DNA of 64,000 bases from Nitrospina sp052156635 (lineage in GTDB: Bacteria > Nitrospinota > Nitrospinia > Nitrospinales > Nitrospinaceae), in NCBI RefSeq assembly GCF_052156635.1, contig NZ_JBQKUO010000003.1:558001-622000 (forward strand). Reading direction: 5' to 3'. The position numbers and the translations under genes are program-made. Shown here one piece after another: positions 1 through 8,493 of this stretch; the first letter of the stretch is position 1; every line of letters starts with the position of its first letter. The notes beneath the pieces are model-generated. The model ran no database searches. It was not told the DNA's origin and worked only from the letters and a program-made list of their open reading frames with translations.

Positions 1-2137
1 GGCCGAAGGTGCCGATCATGTCGATCGGTTTTTCGGGGTCCTCTTTGATGGGAATCTTGCGGATGCCGCGGGTGTAGGAATCGTTGCGATTGAAGATGAA
101 CACTTCCGTGTGCGACTCCGCCCAGTTGCGGTCCGATTCGTTGGTGAAGGTGTCGGCGATGATGGAAATGTCGCGCGTGCCTTCCCGTGTGCCGCGCTTG
201 AAGGTGTGGAACCCCTGTCCCAGGTTGAGGTCCACCGGCAGGCCCGGCCGCAGGGTGGCGATGGCCTTCACCCGTTCCAGCCCGGCGGGACCCTCTATGT
301 TGAATTTGAAACCGTATTCCGGCGCGGGAATCTGGTACGTGCGTCCCGCGCGGATGAAATTGTCCTTGTGGAACGCGTTGGGGAAGATCACCGTCGCGTC
401 GCCGCCGGAACCGATGTCGAACAACGTCAGGTAGCTGTCGCGTTCCGCCTTCACGAAGAAAACGATGGTGTCGCCGATCTCGTATTCCTTTTTATTGGTC
501 CAGACCCGCACGCCGAACTCGGCGTTTTTCGGTTGCGCGTAGACCAGCTTGTCGAGCTCCTGCCGGTACTCCTCATCCGCGTCCTTGATGCCGGTGCCGC
601 CGGACTGCGGAGAAGTTTCCAACACCTTCAAATCTTCCGGGCTGATCGCCCCGCGGTCCATCAGCACACTGCCCGAACCGAGGTAGGTGTTGGACTTGAC
701 GTCGATCAACTTGGCGATGATCTGCAACCCGCCGCGCTCCATGCGGTAGGACCCGTTCACGTAAAAATCGAGCTGGTTCTCCGTCGCCACCTTTTGCGGA
801 TCGATCTCCTCATCCCCGCCCATCGCGATTTCCTTGAGCGCCAGGCTGCCCGCCTGCGCCAGGATGGCCTTGAAATCCTCCACCAGGATTTCCGTGAACG
901 GCGTCACCTTTTTGGTGCGCGTGTCCTCAAACTGGATGACGCCCACGGTGGGCGTGGTGTCCGGTTTCACGTTCTTGATGACCGTTTCCGCCAGCTGGAC
1001 GAGGCCCTGCCGCCATGCGTGGGATTTGCCGGAGAACCCTTCGATCTTTTCGATGGTGTAATGGAACGTCGCCCCTTTGTGCTGCAGGGGAACAAGCAGG
1101 GTTTCCTTGAAACGCGGATTGACCCCCATCGCCAGCCGGTCGTAATCCAGCCGCACGGCGATGCGGTGCTGGTCGGCATCGTAATCATGAATCTTCACCA
1201 CCGAGGCACGGGCCTGCCCTTCCTGGTTCGTGTTCACACTCTCGTTCAACGTGCCTTTGCCTTTTTCGAACGAGAAACGCACCGGCAGTCCCGAAAGCGG
1301 GGTGTTGCCGAAATCGGTTTGAATATACGCCTGCGCCACCAGGGCCTCGCCCGGCAGCTGGAACGACTTGATGGTCTGCTTGTCGCCGGAGACGGCATCC
1401 AGCCGCACGTTGCGGATGAGGCTCGTGGCGTGGTCGCGGAACGCACCCTGGCTGAGTTCCATCGCCGCATCGCCGGAAGGCGAGGTGCGGGAGATCACCG
1501 CCAGCGTGCTGCGCAGCGGCACCAGTTTCGGCGCGAGTTCGTAGCCCTCAAAATAATGGGACAGCGCTTTCATCAACTCGCCTTTGGCTTCCGCCTCCTT
1601 ACCCTGGTCGAGATGCTTTTTGAGGATGGACTCCGTCTCCGCGATCCGCTGGTTCAGCTTGCCCGCCTCCAGGGCCCGGTCCATGACCACCAGCGCGTAA
1701 TACTGGTTGCGGCACTTGTCGAAATAGCCGTCCTTGCGTTCGACCCCTTCCAGCGCCGCATCGACGACGGTTTTGACCGCCGACTCCGCGTAGGTGCCCT
1801 CGGTGCTGACGAAATCCTTCATCACGGACTGGATGTTGACCTTGATGTTCTTGGCGAGTTCGGCGGTGGCGGTGTCTTTCGCGCCGGACGGGCTTTCGGC
1901 GGAGATGCCGACGCCGATGAGGTATTTGGCGGAGGGGAAGTTGGGGTGGCCCTTGCCCAGCACCCAGCCCGGTTCCGGCGGGCAGGCGGTGCGTTGTTCC
2001 ATCTGTTCCATTTTCCGCAGTTTCGCCAGGTCTTCGGGGCTGGTCCCCGGACCGCCACCCGGCGTTCCGGTGGTGGCGCACCCGGCCAGGCCGAAGAGAA
2101 CGAGGAAACTGACTGTGGTTCCGAAATGGTGGCGCAT
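1..2137 (-). CDS. LPP20/FlgO-like/DUF4384 lipoprotein, C-terminus beyond window
   Basis: Reading leftward, this frame stays open for 712 codons from an ATG at 2137 and leaves the window at position 1, so the C-terminus is missing. The N-terminus is a lipoprotein signal peptide with the lipobox LAGC (Cys20). Residues about 50-170 resemble the LPP20 family (YLIGVGIS, then a helical segment). Residues about 390-500 resemble FlgO/CsgG-type domains (GVIQFEDTRTKK onward). Residues about 530-620 look like DUF4384, a beta domain often found with caspase-like proteins. It is divergent from the lipoprotein, protease and MORN-caspase genes, which suggests a shared role. A sigma-54-like promoter lies about 40 bases upstream. 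The role is inferred to be an envelope-anchored partner or sensor. The family calls are by eye. Confidence 0.85.
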   Translation of the reverse strand, partial: MRHHFGTTVSFLVLFGLAGCATTGTPGGGPGTSPEDLAKLRKMEQMEQRTACPPEPGWVLGKGHPNFPSAKYLIGVGISAESPSGAKDTATAELAKNIKVNIQSVMKDFVSTEGTYAESAVKTVVDAALEGVERKDGYFDKCRNQYYALVVMDRALEAGKLNQRIAETESILKKHLDQGKEAEAKGELMKALSHYFEGYELAPKLVPLRSTLAVISRTSPSGDAAMELSQGAFRDHATSLIRNVRLDAVSGDKQTIKSFQLPGEALVAQAYIQTDFGNTPLSGLPVRFSFEKGKGTLNESVNTNQEGQARASVVKIHDYDADQHRIAVRLDYDRLAMGVNPRFKETLLVPLQHKGATFHYTIEKIEGFSGKSHAWRQGLVQLAETVIKNVKPDTTPTVGVIQFEDTRTKKVTPFTEILVEDFKAILAQAGSLALKEIAMGGDEEIDPQKVATENQLDFYVNGSYRMERGGLQIIAKLIDVKSNTYLGSGSVLMDRGAISPEDLKVLETSPQSGGTGIKDADEEYRQELDKLVYAQPKNAEFGVRVWTNKKEYEIGDTIVFFVKAERDSYLTLFDIGSGGDATVIFPNAFHKDNFIRAGRTYQIPAPEYGFKFNIEGPAGLERVKAIATLRPGLPVDLNLGQGFHTFKRGTREGTRDISIIADTFTNESDRNWAESHTEVFIFNRNDSYTRGIRKIPIKEDPEKPIDMIGTFG

Positions 2138-2175
2138 GGGTGTCCCCTTCTCGAATGAGTCGTTGCCGGGAATAA

Positions 2176-2192
2176 AGCAAAAGCCGTGCCCG
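2176..2192 (-). promoter_or_regulatory. Candidate sigma-54 promoter for the leftward lipoprotein gene
   Basis: Read on the minus strand the site is CGGGCACG-GCTT-TTGCT. Against the sigma-54 consensus YTGGCACG-N4-TTGCW there is one mismatch (T to G), and the invariant GG and GC pairs are exactly 10 bases apart. Transcription would start near 2165, giving a leader of about 28 bases before the ATG at 2137. Confidence 0.55.
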
Positions 2193-2478
2193 GTGCGCCT
2201 CCGGCCCTGCGGAGGGACAGGAAGGCGGTGTCGTTTTCCCAAATTTCGGCGGTACCCCGTTTCGCAAACCGCCTTTTATTTTTTTATTTCCTTCAACTCC
2301 GAGATCGGCGTTCCTCAGTTTAAACAGTTTGCCCTGCAAAAGGCATTTCTTTTTGCCCACTGCTTCTAATGGACCGGCGGAAGTGAGGTTCTTTTACAAA
2401 AAAAACAACGTGTTTCCCGAAAAAGTTGGAATGCGCCGCTGGAGACCCGGTCCCCGGTGTGGTGGCTCTGCATGAATC

Positions 2479-2496
2479 GTGCATGAATTCATGCAC
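2479..2496. promoter_or_regulatory. Perfect 18-bp palindrome, candidate activator site
   Basis: GTGCATGAATTCATGCAC is identical to its reverse complement. A further half-site, TGCATGAAT, sits just upstream at 2469-2477 in the same phase as a second helical turn. It lies about 130 bases upstream of the rightward sigma-54-like promoter, a normal distance for an enhancer-binding activator. The protein that binds is unknown. Confidence 0.45.
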
Positions 2497-2622
2497 AGTC
2501 GGGCGTCCTCATGCCGGAATTTGCCGCGTTTCGGCAGACAACTTACTTTTGCCAAACCCACCCCCTTCCACTACACTAGAAAAATCAATCCTGGATGCCG
2601 CCAATCGAAGGGGGAGTTCCGT

Positions 2623-2639
2623 TTGGCACGCTTTTCGCT
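2623..2639 (+). promoter_or_regulatory. Candidate sigma-54 promoter for the lipoprotein-protease-MORN genes
   Basis: TTGGCACG-CTTT-TCGCT matches the sigma-54 consensus YTGGCACG-N4-TTGCW with one mismatch in the -12 element, and the GG/GC pairs are exactly 10 bases apart. The start site would be near 2651, about 100 bases upstream of the ATG at 2755. Confidence 0.5.
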
Positions 2640-2754
2640 ATATACACTGCATGGATCACCCGGCCTCCGGGCCCGGGGACGCAGTTGAAGAATCCATCGG
2701 TTTATCAGGTTTCCTTTAATTGACATTTCAATTTAATCCGAGGAGGGAGTATCG

Positions 2755-3345
2755 ATGAAAACGATTTCACGATGGAACCTTGTTTTGATGGTGGTGCTGG
2801 CGGCGTTTTTGAGTGCGTGCAGCAGCACTCCGGAAAAACCCACCGGCGGTTTCGTGCCGATTCAGGATCTGGGCGCTCCGGACTGGGTGTTGAAGGGCCA
2901 GGGCGCTTTTGACGACCGCGCGTTCTATGGCGTCGGTTCCGCCGTGGGCATCCGCAACACCTCCCTGTTGCGCACCGCCTCGGAAAACCGGGCCCGTGCC
3001 GCTCTGGCAGACGTGTTCGAAACCTACGTCAAGAAGCTCTATAAAGACTATCAAGAATCCGCCACCACCGGCGACATGAGCGCCACGTCCGAGACGCAGT
3101 ACGTCGAGCAGGCGCTCAAGAACATCACCAACATGTCGTTGCGCGGTTCGACCATCGTCGATCACTGGCAGAACCCGAACAACGGGGAGATGTTCTCGCT
3201 GGCGAAGATCGATCTGGAGCATTTCGAGAAGAACCTGTCGCAGTACAATGACCTGTCCAAGCAGATTCGCGACCAGATCAAGGATCAGGCGGAGAAATCC
3301 TTCGACGAGCTGGACGCTGAAATCGACAAAATGGAAGGACGTTGA
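2755..3345 (+). CDS. LPP20 family lipoprotein
   Basis: A 196-residue exported lipoprotein with the lipobox LSAC (Cys22) after a single hydrophobic helix. The mature part has the LPP20 pattern: PDWVLKG, then FYGVGSA, then a long amphipathic helix. The C-terminal 40 residues are charged and probably coiled coil. A strong ribosome site (GAGGAGGG) precedes the ATG. The stop codon region abuts the following protease gene, so the two are probably co-transcribed. LPP20-type proteins are outer-membrane or secreted lipoproteins of unclear function. This one resembles the N-terminal domain of the larger divergent lipoprotein. Confidence 0.85.
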   Translation: MKTISRWNLVLMVVLAAFLSACSSTPEKPTGGFVPIQDLGAPDWVLKGQGAFDDRAFYGVGSAVGIRNTSLLRTASENRARAALADVFETYVKKLYKDYQESATTGDMSATSETQYVEQALKNITNMSLRGSTIVDHWQNPNNGEMFSLAKIDLEHFEKNLSQYNDLSKQIRDQIKDQAEKSFDELDAEIDKMEGR

Positions 3346-3350
3346 ATATC

Positions 3351-4451
3351 ATGAGAATCTGGATCGCACTGACACTGGCAATCGCACTGCTGGCGGGGTC
3401 CGCCTCCGCCAGGGAGTTCGATCCCAAATGGGTGTACCAGAGCGTCTCGCCCCGGGTCGTGCTCATCACCGGGTTTGAACCGGGGCAGAAGTTCCAGGGC
3501 ATGGGCACGGGGAGCATCATCCGCGAAGACGGGCTGGTGCTCACCAACGCCCATGTGGTGGTCAACGCTTCCGCCGGGCGGCCGTATTCCGAACTGCGGG
3601 TGTTTCTGAAACCCCAGCACCTCACCGGCAACCTGAAAAAGGACACGCAGCACCGGTTCAAGGCGCGTCTGTTGATTCACAACCGGGATCTGGACCTGGC
3701 GCTGTTGCAGATCGAATCCCCTTCCGGGTCCTATTCCCCGGTGGGATTCCTCAACGCCAACCAGATCGGCATCGGCGACCGCGTGCTGGCCATCGGGCAT
3801 CCGGAGTCCGGGGGGTTGTGGACGTTGACCACGGGCACCATCAGTTCACACATGCAGGATTTCCAGAACATCCCGGGCAAGAACGTGTTTCAGACCGAAA
3901 CCAGTCTCAACCGGGGCAATTCCGGCGGGCCGCTCCTCGATGCCAACGGCTTGATGGTGGGCATCAACTCCAACATCGCGCGCAAAAGCAAGGACGGTTT
4001 GGCCATCACGGACATCAACTTTTCCATCAAGTCCAACGTGGCGGTGGCCTGGTTGAATGAAAACGGCTACCACTTCGGTTTCACCGCACCGCAGGTGGCC
4101 AAGCTGGAGGTGGAGGAGCCGTACGAGCCGACGGGCATCGTGCCCATTCCGAAACCCAAGGCTCCGAAGGGCATGGCGGAACCGGAATCGAACGCCATCA
4201 CCAATCCGGTGAAGGAAACGGTGCGGCCGAAGCCTGAGGGCGAGATGAAACCGAAGCCGAAACCACCGGTTCAGGAAACCGTACCGGAGCCCGGTCCTCA
4301 AAAGGAAGCCGAAATCCTGACCGAGAAGCGTCCGTACAAGATGGACGACCTCTTTGCGGCAACGGAAGAGGAAATGGAAGAAATGATGGACGACATCAAA
4401 AAGAAGTTGAAGGGCCGGAACAAGGGCCGGTTCAATTTCGATGACTTTTAA
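3351..4451 (+). CDS. Exported trypsin-like serine protease (S1, DegP-like fold)
   Basis: A 366-residue periplasmic serine endopeptidase. It has a signal peptide ending ASA, then a chymotrypsin-fold domain with the full catalytic triad: His68 in TNAHVV, Asp115 in DLDLALLQI and Ser191 in GNSGGPL. No PDZ domain follows, unlike DegP/HtrA. Instead residues about 245-330 are a Pro/Lys/Glu-rich linker, followed by an acidic-basic C-terminal tail ending FNFDDF. I chose the ATG at 3351, preceded by GGAAGGA; a TTG at 3342 overlapping the upstream stop codon is also possible. Position between a lipoprotein gene and MORN-caspase genes suggests it works with them, perhaps cleaving one of them. That link is inference. 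Confidence 0.88.
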   Translation: MRIWIALTLAIALLAGSASAREFDPKWVYQSVSPRVVLITGFEPGQKFQGMGTGSIIREDGLVLTNAHVVVNASAGRPYSELRVFLKPQHLTGNLKKDTQHRFKARLLIHNRDLDLALLQIESPSGSYSPVGFLNANQIGIGDRVLAIGHPESGGLWTLTTGTISSHMQDFQNIPGKNVFQTETSLNRGNSGGPLLDANGLMVGINSNIARKSKDGLAITDINFSIKSNVAVAWLNENGYHFGFTAPQVAKLEVEEPYEPTGIVPIPKPKAPKGMAEPESNAITNPVKETVRPKPEGEMKPKPKPPVQETVPEPGPQKEAEILTEKRPYKMDDLFAATEEEMEEMMDDIKKKLKGRNKGRFNFDDF

Positions 4452-4467
4452 ACGGGGCATCCGCTAC

Positions 4468-4488
4468 CCCCGGCGGCAGTCGCCGGGG
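4468..4488 (+). other. GC-rich hairpin between protease and first MORN gene
   Basis: An 8-bp perfect stem (CCCCGGCG / CGCCGGGG) with a 5-base loop lies in the 90-base gap. No T run follows, so it is not a standard terminator. It may affect mRNA stability or be a weak attenuator. Confidence 0.35.
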
Positions 4489-4541
4489 CGGAGGGAACCT
4501 TTCCAACTTCATTCCGGTTTGCATGGAAACGGGAGGCATTC

Positions 4542-5102
4542 ATGAACAAATTGACCCTGATCCAACGCACATCGCGTTTCTGGCTGGCCTGCGGGGTACT
4601 CGCCGCCTGCCTGTTGTGGCTCGCTACGCCCGCGGTTGCAGGGTGTATTTCCGGCGATTGCAGCAACGGCTACGGTGAATTCCAGTACGACAACGGGGAC
4701 CGCTACACCGGCCAGAACCTCAACAACCAGGCCCATGGTTACGGAAAGTATTTCTGGGCCAACGGCGACATTTACGAAGGGTACTGGGCGAACAACAAGA
4801 AAAACGGCTACGGCGTGTTCACCTGGATTTCGGGGGAACAGTACATCGGCAAGTGGCAGAACGACGAACGCAACGGCGCCGGGACCAACCTGTGGCCCAC
4901 CGGGGAAAAATATACCGGCGAATGGATCGGCAACAAGCGCAATGGATACGGCACCAACATCTGGCCCAACCGCGAGATGTACGTCGGTCAATGGAAAGAA
5001 AACAGGCGGGACGGTCACGGCATTTACGTGTACCCGGACGGCAAAATCCTGAACGGCACCTGGCAACAGGACTCGCTGGTCAAATCGTACGATCAGGATT
5101 GA
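4542..5102 (+). CDS. Exported MORN-repeat protein
   Basis: A 186-residue protein with a long signal peptide (hydrophobic core about 13-28, ending AVA) and then five to six 23-residue MORN repeats of the type YxGxWxNxxxNGYGxxxWxxG. The array is introduced by a cysteine-pair motif, CISGDCSNGYG. MORN repeats form a flat beta-hairpin scaffold that binds lipid or protein; the cargo here is unknown. It is the first of five MORN-repeat genes in a row, preceded by GGGAGGC at a good ribosome-site distance. No catalytic domain follows, so it may be a scaffold partner for the two caspase-bearing paralogues downstream. Confidence 0.88.
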   Translation: MNKLTLIQRTSRFWLACGVLAACLLWLATPAVAGCISGDCSNGYGEFQYDNGDRYTGQNLNNQAHGYGKYFWANGDIYEGYWANNKKNGYGVFTWISGEQYIGKWQNDERNGAGTNLWPTGEKYTGEWIGNKRNGYGTNIWPNREMYVGQWKENRRDGHGIYVYPDGKILNGTWQQDSLVKSYDQD

Positions 5103-5162
5103 TCCCGTATGGTGGACCGCCACTCTGTCAAAAGCAATTCAACGAATGCATTGGAGGCGCAC

Positions 5163-6329
5163 ATGTCTTCCCCTATAAACAGCGAAACCCGGACATCCCG
5201 CGCATGGCCTGCCCTGCTGGGGGTCATGACGGCCGGATTGTGGCTCGCCGCAGCCTCTCCCGTTTCGGCCAAATGCCTGAACGGGGAATGCAGTAACGGT
5301 TTTGGAACCTTCGAGTTCGATAACCAGGACCGGTACACGGGAGAAAACCGCAACAACAAAATGCACGGTTTCGGCAATTACGACTACAACGTCGGCGACC
5401 ATTATGCCGGGGAATACAACAACGACAAGCGCAACGGCTATGGCATCTATTACTATTCCAACGGCGACCTGTACGTCGGCAACTGGAACCAGGGTAAGAA
5501 ACACGGCATGGGCATGTTCCTCTGGAAACAGGGCGACCGGTATACCGGCAACTGGGTGATGGACAAGCGCGAAGGCCAGGGCGCCTACCTTTACGCCAGC
5601 GGCGATAAGTACGTCGGAGAATGGAAGCAGGACAAACGCCACGGCCAGGGAACCTATTTCTGGGCCAACGGGGACAAAGAAGTCGGCACATGGGAGAACG
5701 GCGAACGTAAAAACGTCAACATGGTGAAAGCCGGAGAAACCGGCTCCTCCAACTCCCGCCAGAAGGAGACCACACCCGAACCGCAGAACCAGAAGGACGT
5801 CAAGGCCGGGTGCCTGTCGGGTGACTGCTCCAACGGTTTCGGTACCTATGTCTACAACAACGGCGACAAGTATGTCGGCCAGAACCAGGGCAACCTCCCC
5901 AACGGGCAGGGCAAGTATTACTACGCCAACGGCGATGTGTACGATGGCCAGTGGATCCAGAACAAAAAACAGGGCAAGGGCACCTTCCTGTGGTCCAACG
6001 GCGAAAAGTACGTCGGCGATTACAAACAGGACCAGCGCGAAGGCTTCGGCAGTTATTATTACGTCAACGGCAACAAGTACATCGGCGAATGGAAAGACGG
6101 CCAGAAACACGGACAGGGCACCTTCACCTGGGTGGAAGGCGACAAGTACATCGGCGAGTGGATCAATGACAAACGCAACGGCCAGGGCACCTACCTCTAT
6201 GCCAACGGGGACAAATACATCGGTGGCTGGAAAGAGGACAAGAAACACGGACAGGGAACGTACATTCACACCGACGGCACCCAGGAAACCGGAAACTGGA
6301 GCAATGGAGAACTGGCCGAACGCTTCTGA
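5163..6329 (+). CDS. Exported double-array MORN-repeat protein
   Basis: A 388-residue paralogue of the preceding gene, made of two MORN arrays in tandem. A signal peptide (ending VSA) is followed by the cap CLNGECSNGFG and about six repeats. Next comes a linker rich in Ser/Glu/Pro/Gln (residues about 190-215). A second cap, CLSGDCSNGFG, and six to seven more repeats follow. The second cap suggests internal duplication of a whole cap-plus-array unit. I chose the ATG at 5163 because TTGGAGGCGC lies just upstream and the signal peptide follows; a longer frame from 5109 has no ribosome site. It probably shares an operon with the genes on both sides. Confidence 0.87.
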   Translation: MSSPINSETRTSRAWPALLGVMTAGLWLAAASPVSAKCLNGECSNGFGTFEFDNQDRYTGENRNNKMHGFGNYDYNVGDHYAGEYNNDKRNGYGIYYYSNGDLYVGNWNQGKKHGMGMFLWKQGDRYTGNWVMDKREGQGAYLYASGDKYVGEWKQDKRHGQGTYFWANGDKEVGTWENGERKNVNMVKAGETGSSNSRQKETTPEPQNQKDVKAGCLSGDCSNGFGTYVYNNGDKYVGQNQGNLPNGQGKYYYANGDVYDGQWIQNKKQGKGTFLWSNGEKYVGDYKQDQREGFGSYYYVNGNKYIGEWKDGQKHGQGTFTWVEGDKYIGEWINDKRNGQGTYLYANGDKYIGGWKEDKKHGQGTYIHTDGTQETGNWSNGELAERF

Positions 6330-6348
6330 CCTGACATAAGGAAACGCT

Positions 6349-7962
6349 ATGAACCCGCAACGCTACTCATTCATTTCCACCCTGCCGGTTTCCCTGCGGG
6401 CGGTTTTACTTCTGGTCCTCCTCACCATGCTGGCGGCGGGATGCGCCACCGGCCGCACCATGACGGTCTGCCCGGACTGCACCTACACCGGCGACACACA
6501 GGATGGCCAGATGCACGGGCAGGGCTCGGCCCTTTACCACAACGGCGACAAGTACGAGGGCGCATTCGTCCAGGGCCAGCGCCACGGTCAGGGCACCTAC
6601 GTCTGGGCCAACGGCGACAAGTATGTCGGCGAATGGGTGGACAACTCGCGGGAAGGCCAGGGCACGATGACCTTCCACACCGGTGACCGGTATGAAGGCG
6701 CGTGGAACAACGACACCATGCACGGTCAGGGCACCTTCACCTGGGCCAACGGCGACCAGTACGTCGGTTCCTATGTCAACGGCAAACGCCACGGCGAGGG
6801 CACGCTGACCTACGCCGATGGCCGCGTTGAAAAAGGCATGTGGAAGTTCAACAAACTGCCGTCTGAAGAAGAAACCCCGCCCCCCGTCACAGTGGAAGAA
6901 AACAGCCGCGACACGCAACCGCCCCACATCCGCATCACCTCACACGAGATGTTCCGCGGCATCGCCATCGTTCCCGTGGTGCCGTACATCCTCGTCACCG
7001 GCGTGGCGGAAGATCCCAGCGGCGTGTCGGAGGTGATGGTGAACGGCGAGACGGCGAAGGTGGACGGGTCCGGCCGTTTCTCCATCAAGATCCCGCTGGT
7101 CGAAGGGCGCAACGAGGTCACCGTTCTCGCCCGCGATGCATTCCAGAACCAGGCGCAGAAGATGTTCTGGCTGGAAGCGAAGGAAGACACGCGCAGCCTG
7201 CAGGATGAAATCCAGGCGGAGATCGCGCCGCAGTTCAAGACCGGCAAGTACCACGCGCTCATCATCGGCATCAACAACTACCGCCACCTGCCGCCACTGG
7301 AAACCGCGGTGAACGACGCCAAGGAAGTGGACCGCATCCTGAAACACGAGTACGGCTTTTCCACCACGCTTCTGTTGAACGCGGACCGAGCCGACATCAT
7401 GAACGGCTTCAACGAAGTGCGCGAGCAGTTGACCTCGGACGACAACCTGCTCATCTACTACGCGGGGCACGGCGAGTTCGACAAGGCGGTCAACAAGGCA
7501 TACTGGCTGCCCGTCGATGCGCAGCCCGACAACGACACCAACTGGATCATCGTGGACAACATCACCACCAACATCCGGCGCATGTCCACGCGCCATGTGC
7601 TGGTGGTGGCGGACAGTTGTTATTCCGGCACACTCACCCGCTCGTCCATCACCAAACTGACCACGGCGGATGAAAAACAGCGCTTCCTCAAGAAAATGAT
7701 GGAACGCTCGTCGCGCACGCTGATGGCCTCCGGCGGCAACGAGCCGGTGGCGGATGGCGGGGGCGGCGGACACAGCATCTTCGCCAGTGTCTTCCTGCGC
7801 GCACTGCGAAGCACCGAGGAGAACACCTTCACCGCCGAACAACTGTTCCACTCCTACATCAAGGAAGCGGTGGCGGGGCAGGCCCAGCAGGTACCGGAAT
7901 ACAACATCATCAAAAACTCCGGCCATGCCGGGGGGGATTTCGTCTTCATCCGCAAACCGTGA
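6349..7962 (+). CDS. MORN-repeat caspase-like (C14) lipoprotein
   Basis: A 537-residue exported protein. A signal sequence with lipobox LAAGC is followed by five to six MORN repeats (about residues 45-170). A beta-sandwich-like linker (about 185-275) opens with PPHIRITSHE. A C14 caspase-like peptidase domain (about 300-535) ends the protein. The dyad is visible as His374 in YYAGHGEF and Cys424 in ADSCYSG. A Gly-rich loop (VADGGGGGHS) follows, as in bacterial caspase homologues. Such enzymes cleave after basic or acidic residues, but specificity cannot be read here. Envelope anchoring of a caspase-like enzyme is notable. The downstream gene at 8494 has the same architecture with a longer repeat array. 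Confidence 0.9.
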   Translation: MNPQRYSFISTLPVSLRAVLLLVLLTMLAAGCATGRTMTVCPDCTYTGDTQDGQMHGQGSALYHNGDKYEGAFVQGQRHGQGTYVWANGDKYVGEWVDNSREGQGTMTFHTGDRYEGAWNNDTMHGQGTFTWANGDQYVGSYVNGKRHGEGTLTYADGRVEKGMWKFNKLPSEEETPPPVTVEENSRDTQPPHIRITSHEMFRGIAIVPVVPYILVTGVAEDPSGVSEVMVNGETAKVDGSGRFSIKIPLVEGRNEVTVLARDAFQNQAQKMFWLEAKEDTRSLQDEIQAEIAPQFKTGKYHALIIGINNYRHLPPLETAVNDAKEVDRILKHEYGFSTTLLLNADRADIMNGFNEVREQLTSDDNLLIYYAGHGEFDKAVNKAYWLPVDAQPDNDTNWIIVDNITTNIRRMSTRHVLVVADSCYSGTLTRSSITKLTTADEKQRFLKKMMERSSRTLMASGGNEPVADGGGGGHSIFASVFLRALRSTEENTFTAEQLFHSYIKEAVAGQAQQVPEYNIIKNSGHAGGDFVFIRKP

Positions 7963-7971
7963 GGAAACATC

Positions 7972-8409
7972 ATGCGTCACCGTGTGGCCCGGCCCGAAAC
8001 TTTTTTCCGGTGGGCCGCGCTGACTCTGTTGATCGGCATGACGGCCACCGCCTGCACCACGTATCCCAAATGCCTGGGTGAATGCGCCAACGGACGCGGC
8101 ACGCTTTTGCTGGAGTCGGGCGACCACTACGTCGGCGAGTTCCAGGACGGGGCCTTCCACGGTTACGGCACCCTCAACCAGGCCACGGGCGAGCACTATA
8201 CCGGCGAATGGCGCCATGGACTGCGCCACGGCCAGGGCACCCAGGTGTGGCCGAACGGCGATCGTTACACCGGCGGCTGGAAGCAGGACCGACGGCACGG
8301 GCCGGGCATTTTCAACAAAGCGGACGGTACGGGGCAAAGCGGCCGCTGGCAGGACGGCCGGCTGGTGGACCCGGATTCGGAACGCGTGGAATCGGGACGC
8401 CGGTTCTGA
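7972..8409 (+). CDS. Small exported MORN-repeat protein, possible lipoprotein
   Basis: A 145-residue protein lying 9 bases after the first caspase gene, preceded by GAGGAAAC. The N-terminus has a hydrophobic segment ending MTATACTT, a weak lipobox. The cap CLGECANGRG and three to four MORN repeats follow. The C-terminal 20 residues are charged. It is the shortest of the MORN genes and sits between the two caspase genes, so it is probably co-expressed with both. Lipid attachment is uncertain because position -3 of the lipobox is Ala. Confidence 0.82.
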   Translation: MRHRVARPETFFRWAALTLLIGMTATACTTYPKCLGECANGRGTLLLESGDHYVGEFQDGAFHGYGTLNQATGEHYTGEWRHGLRHGQGTQVWPNGDRYTGGWKQDRRHGPGIFNKADGTGQSGRWQDGRLVDPDSERVESGRRF

Positions 8410-8493
8410 GCGCACCAAACTCGCTTGCCAACCGCCGCCGTCGGCCTTAACTTAGGAATACACGGCACACCGCGTTTTCGCGAAGGGGACAGT

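Larger units (their letters stand above)
2138..2754. other. 617-base divergent control region
   Basis: This gap separates two divergent lipoprotein genes. It contains a leftward sigma-54-like promoter (2176-2192), a perfect 18-bp palindrome (2479-2496) and a rightward sigma-54-like promoter (2623-2639). The middle part (about 2270-2420) is rich in A/T runs. A 97-codon frame at 2426-2719 lies over the palindrome and promoter, has no recognisable features, and was not called as a gene. Confidence 0.6.

Noticed and set aside
110..2158. A 682-codon rightward open frame over the left-end lipoprotein gene
   Set aside because: It is the reverse-strand shadow of the LPP20/DUF4384 gene, which has the lipobox, domain pattern and a promoter. 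The shadow has a low-complexity Arg/His/Gly composition.
2426..2719. A 97-codon frame in the divergent control region
   Set aside because: It overlaps the palindrome and the sigma-54-like promoter, lacks a ribosome site and has no recognisable sequence.
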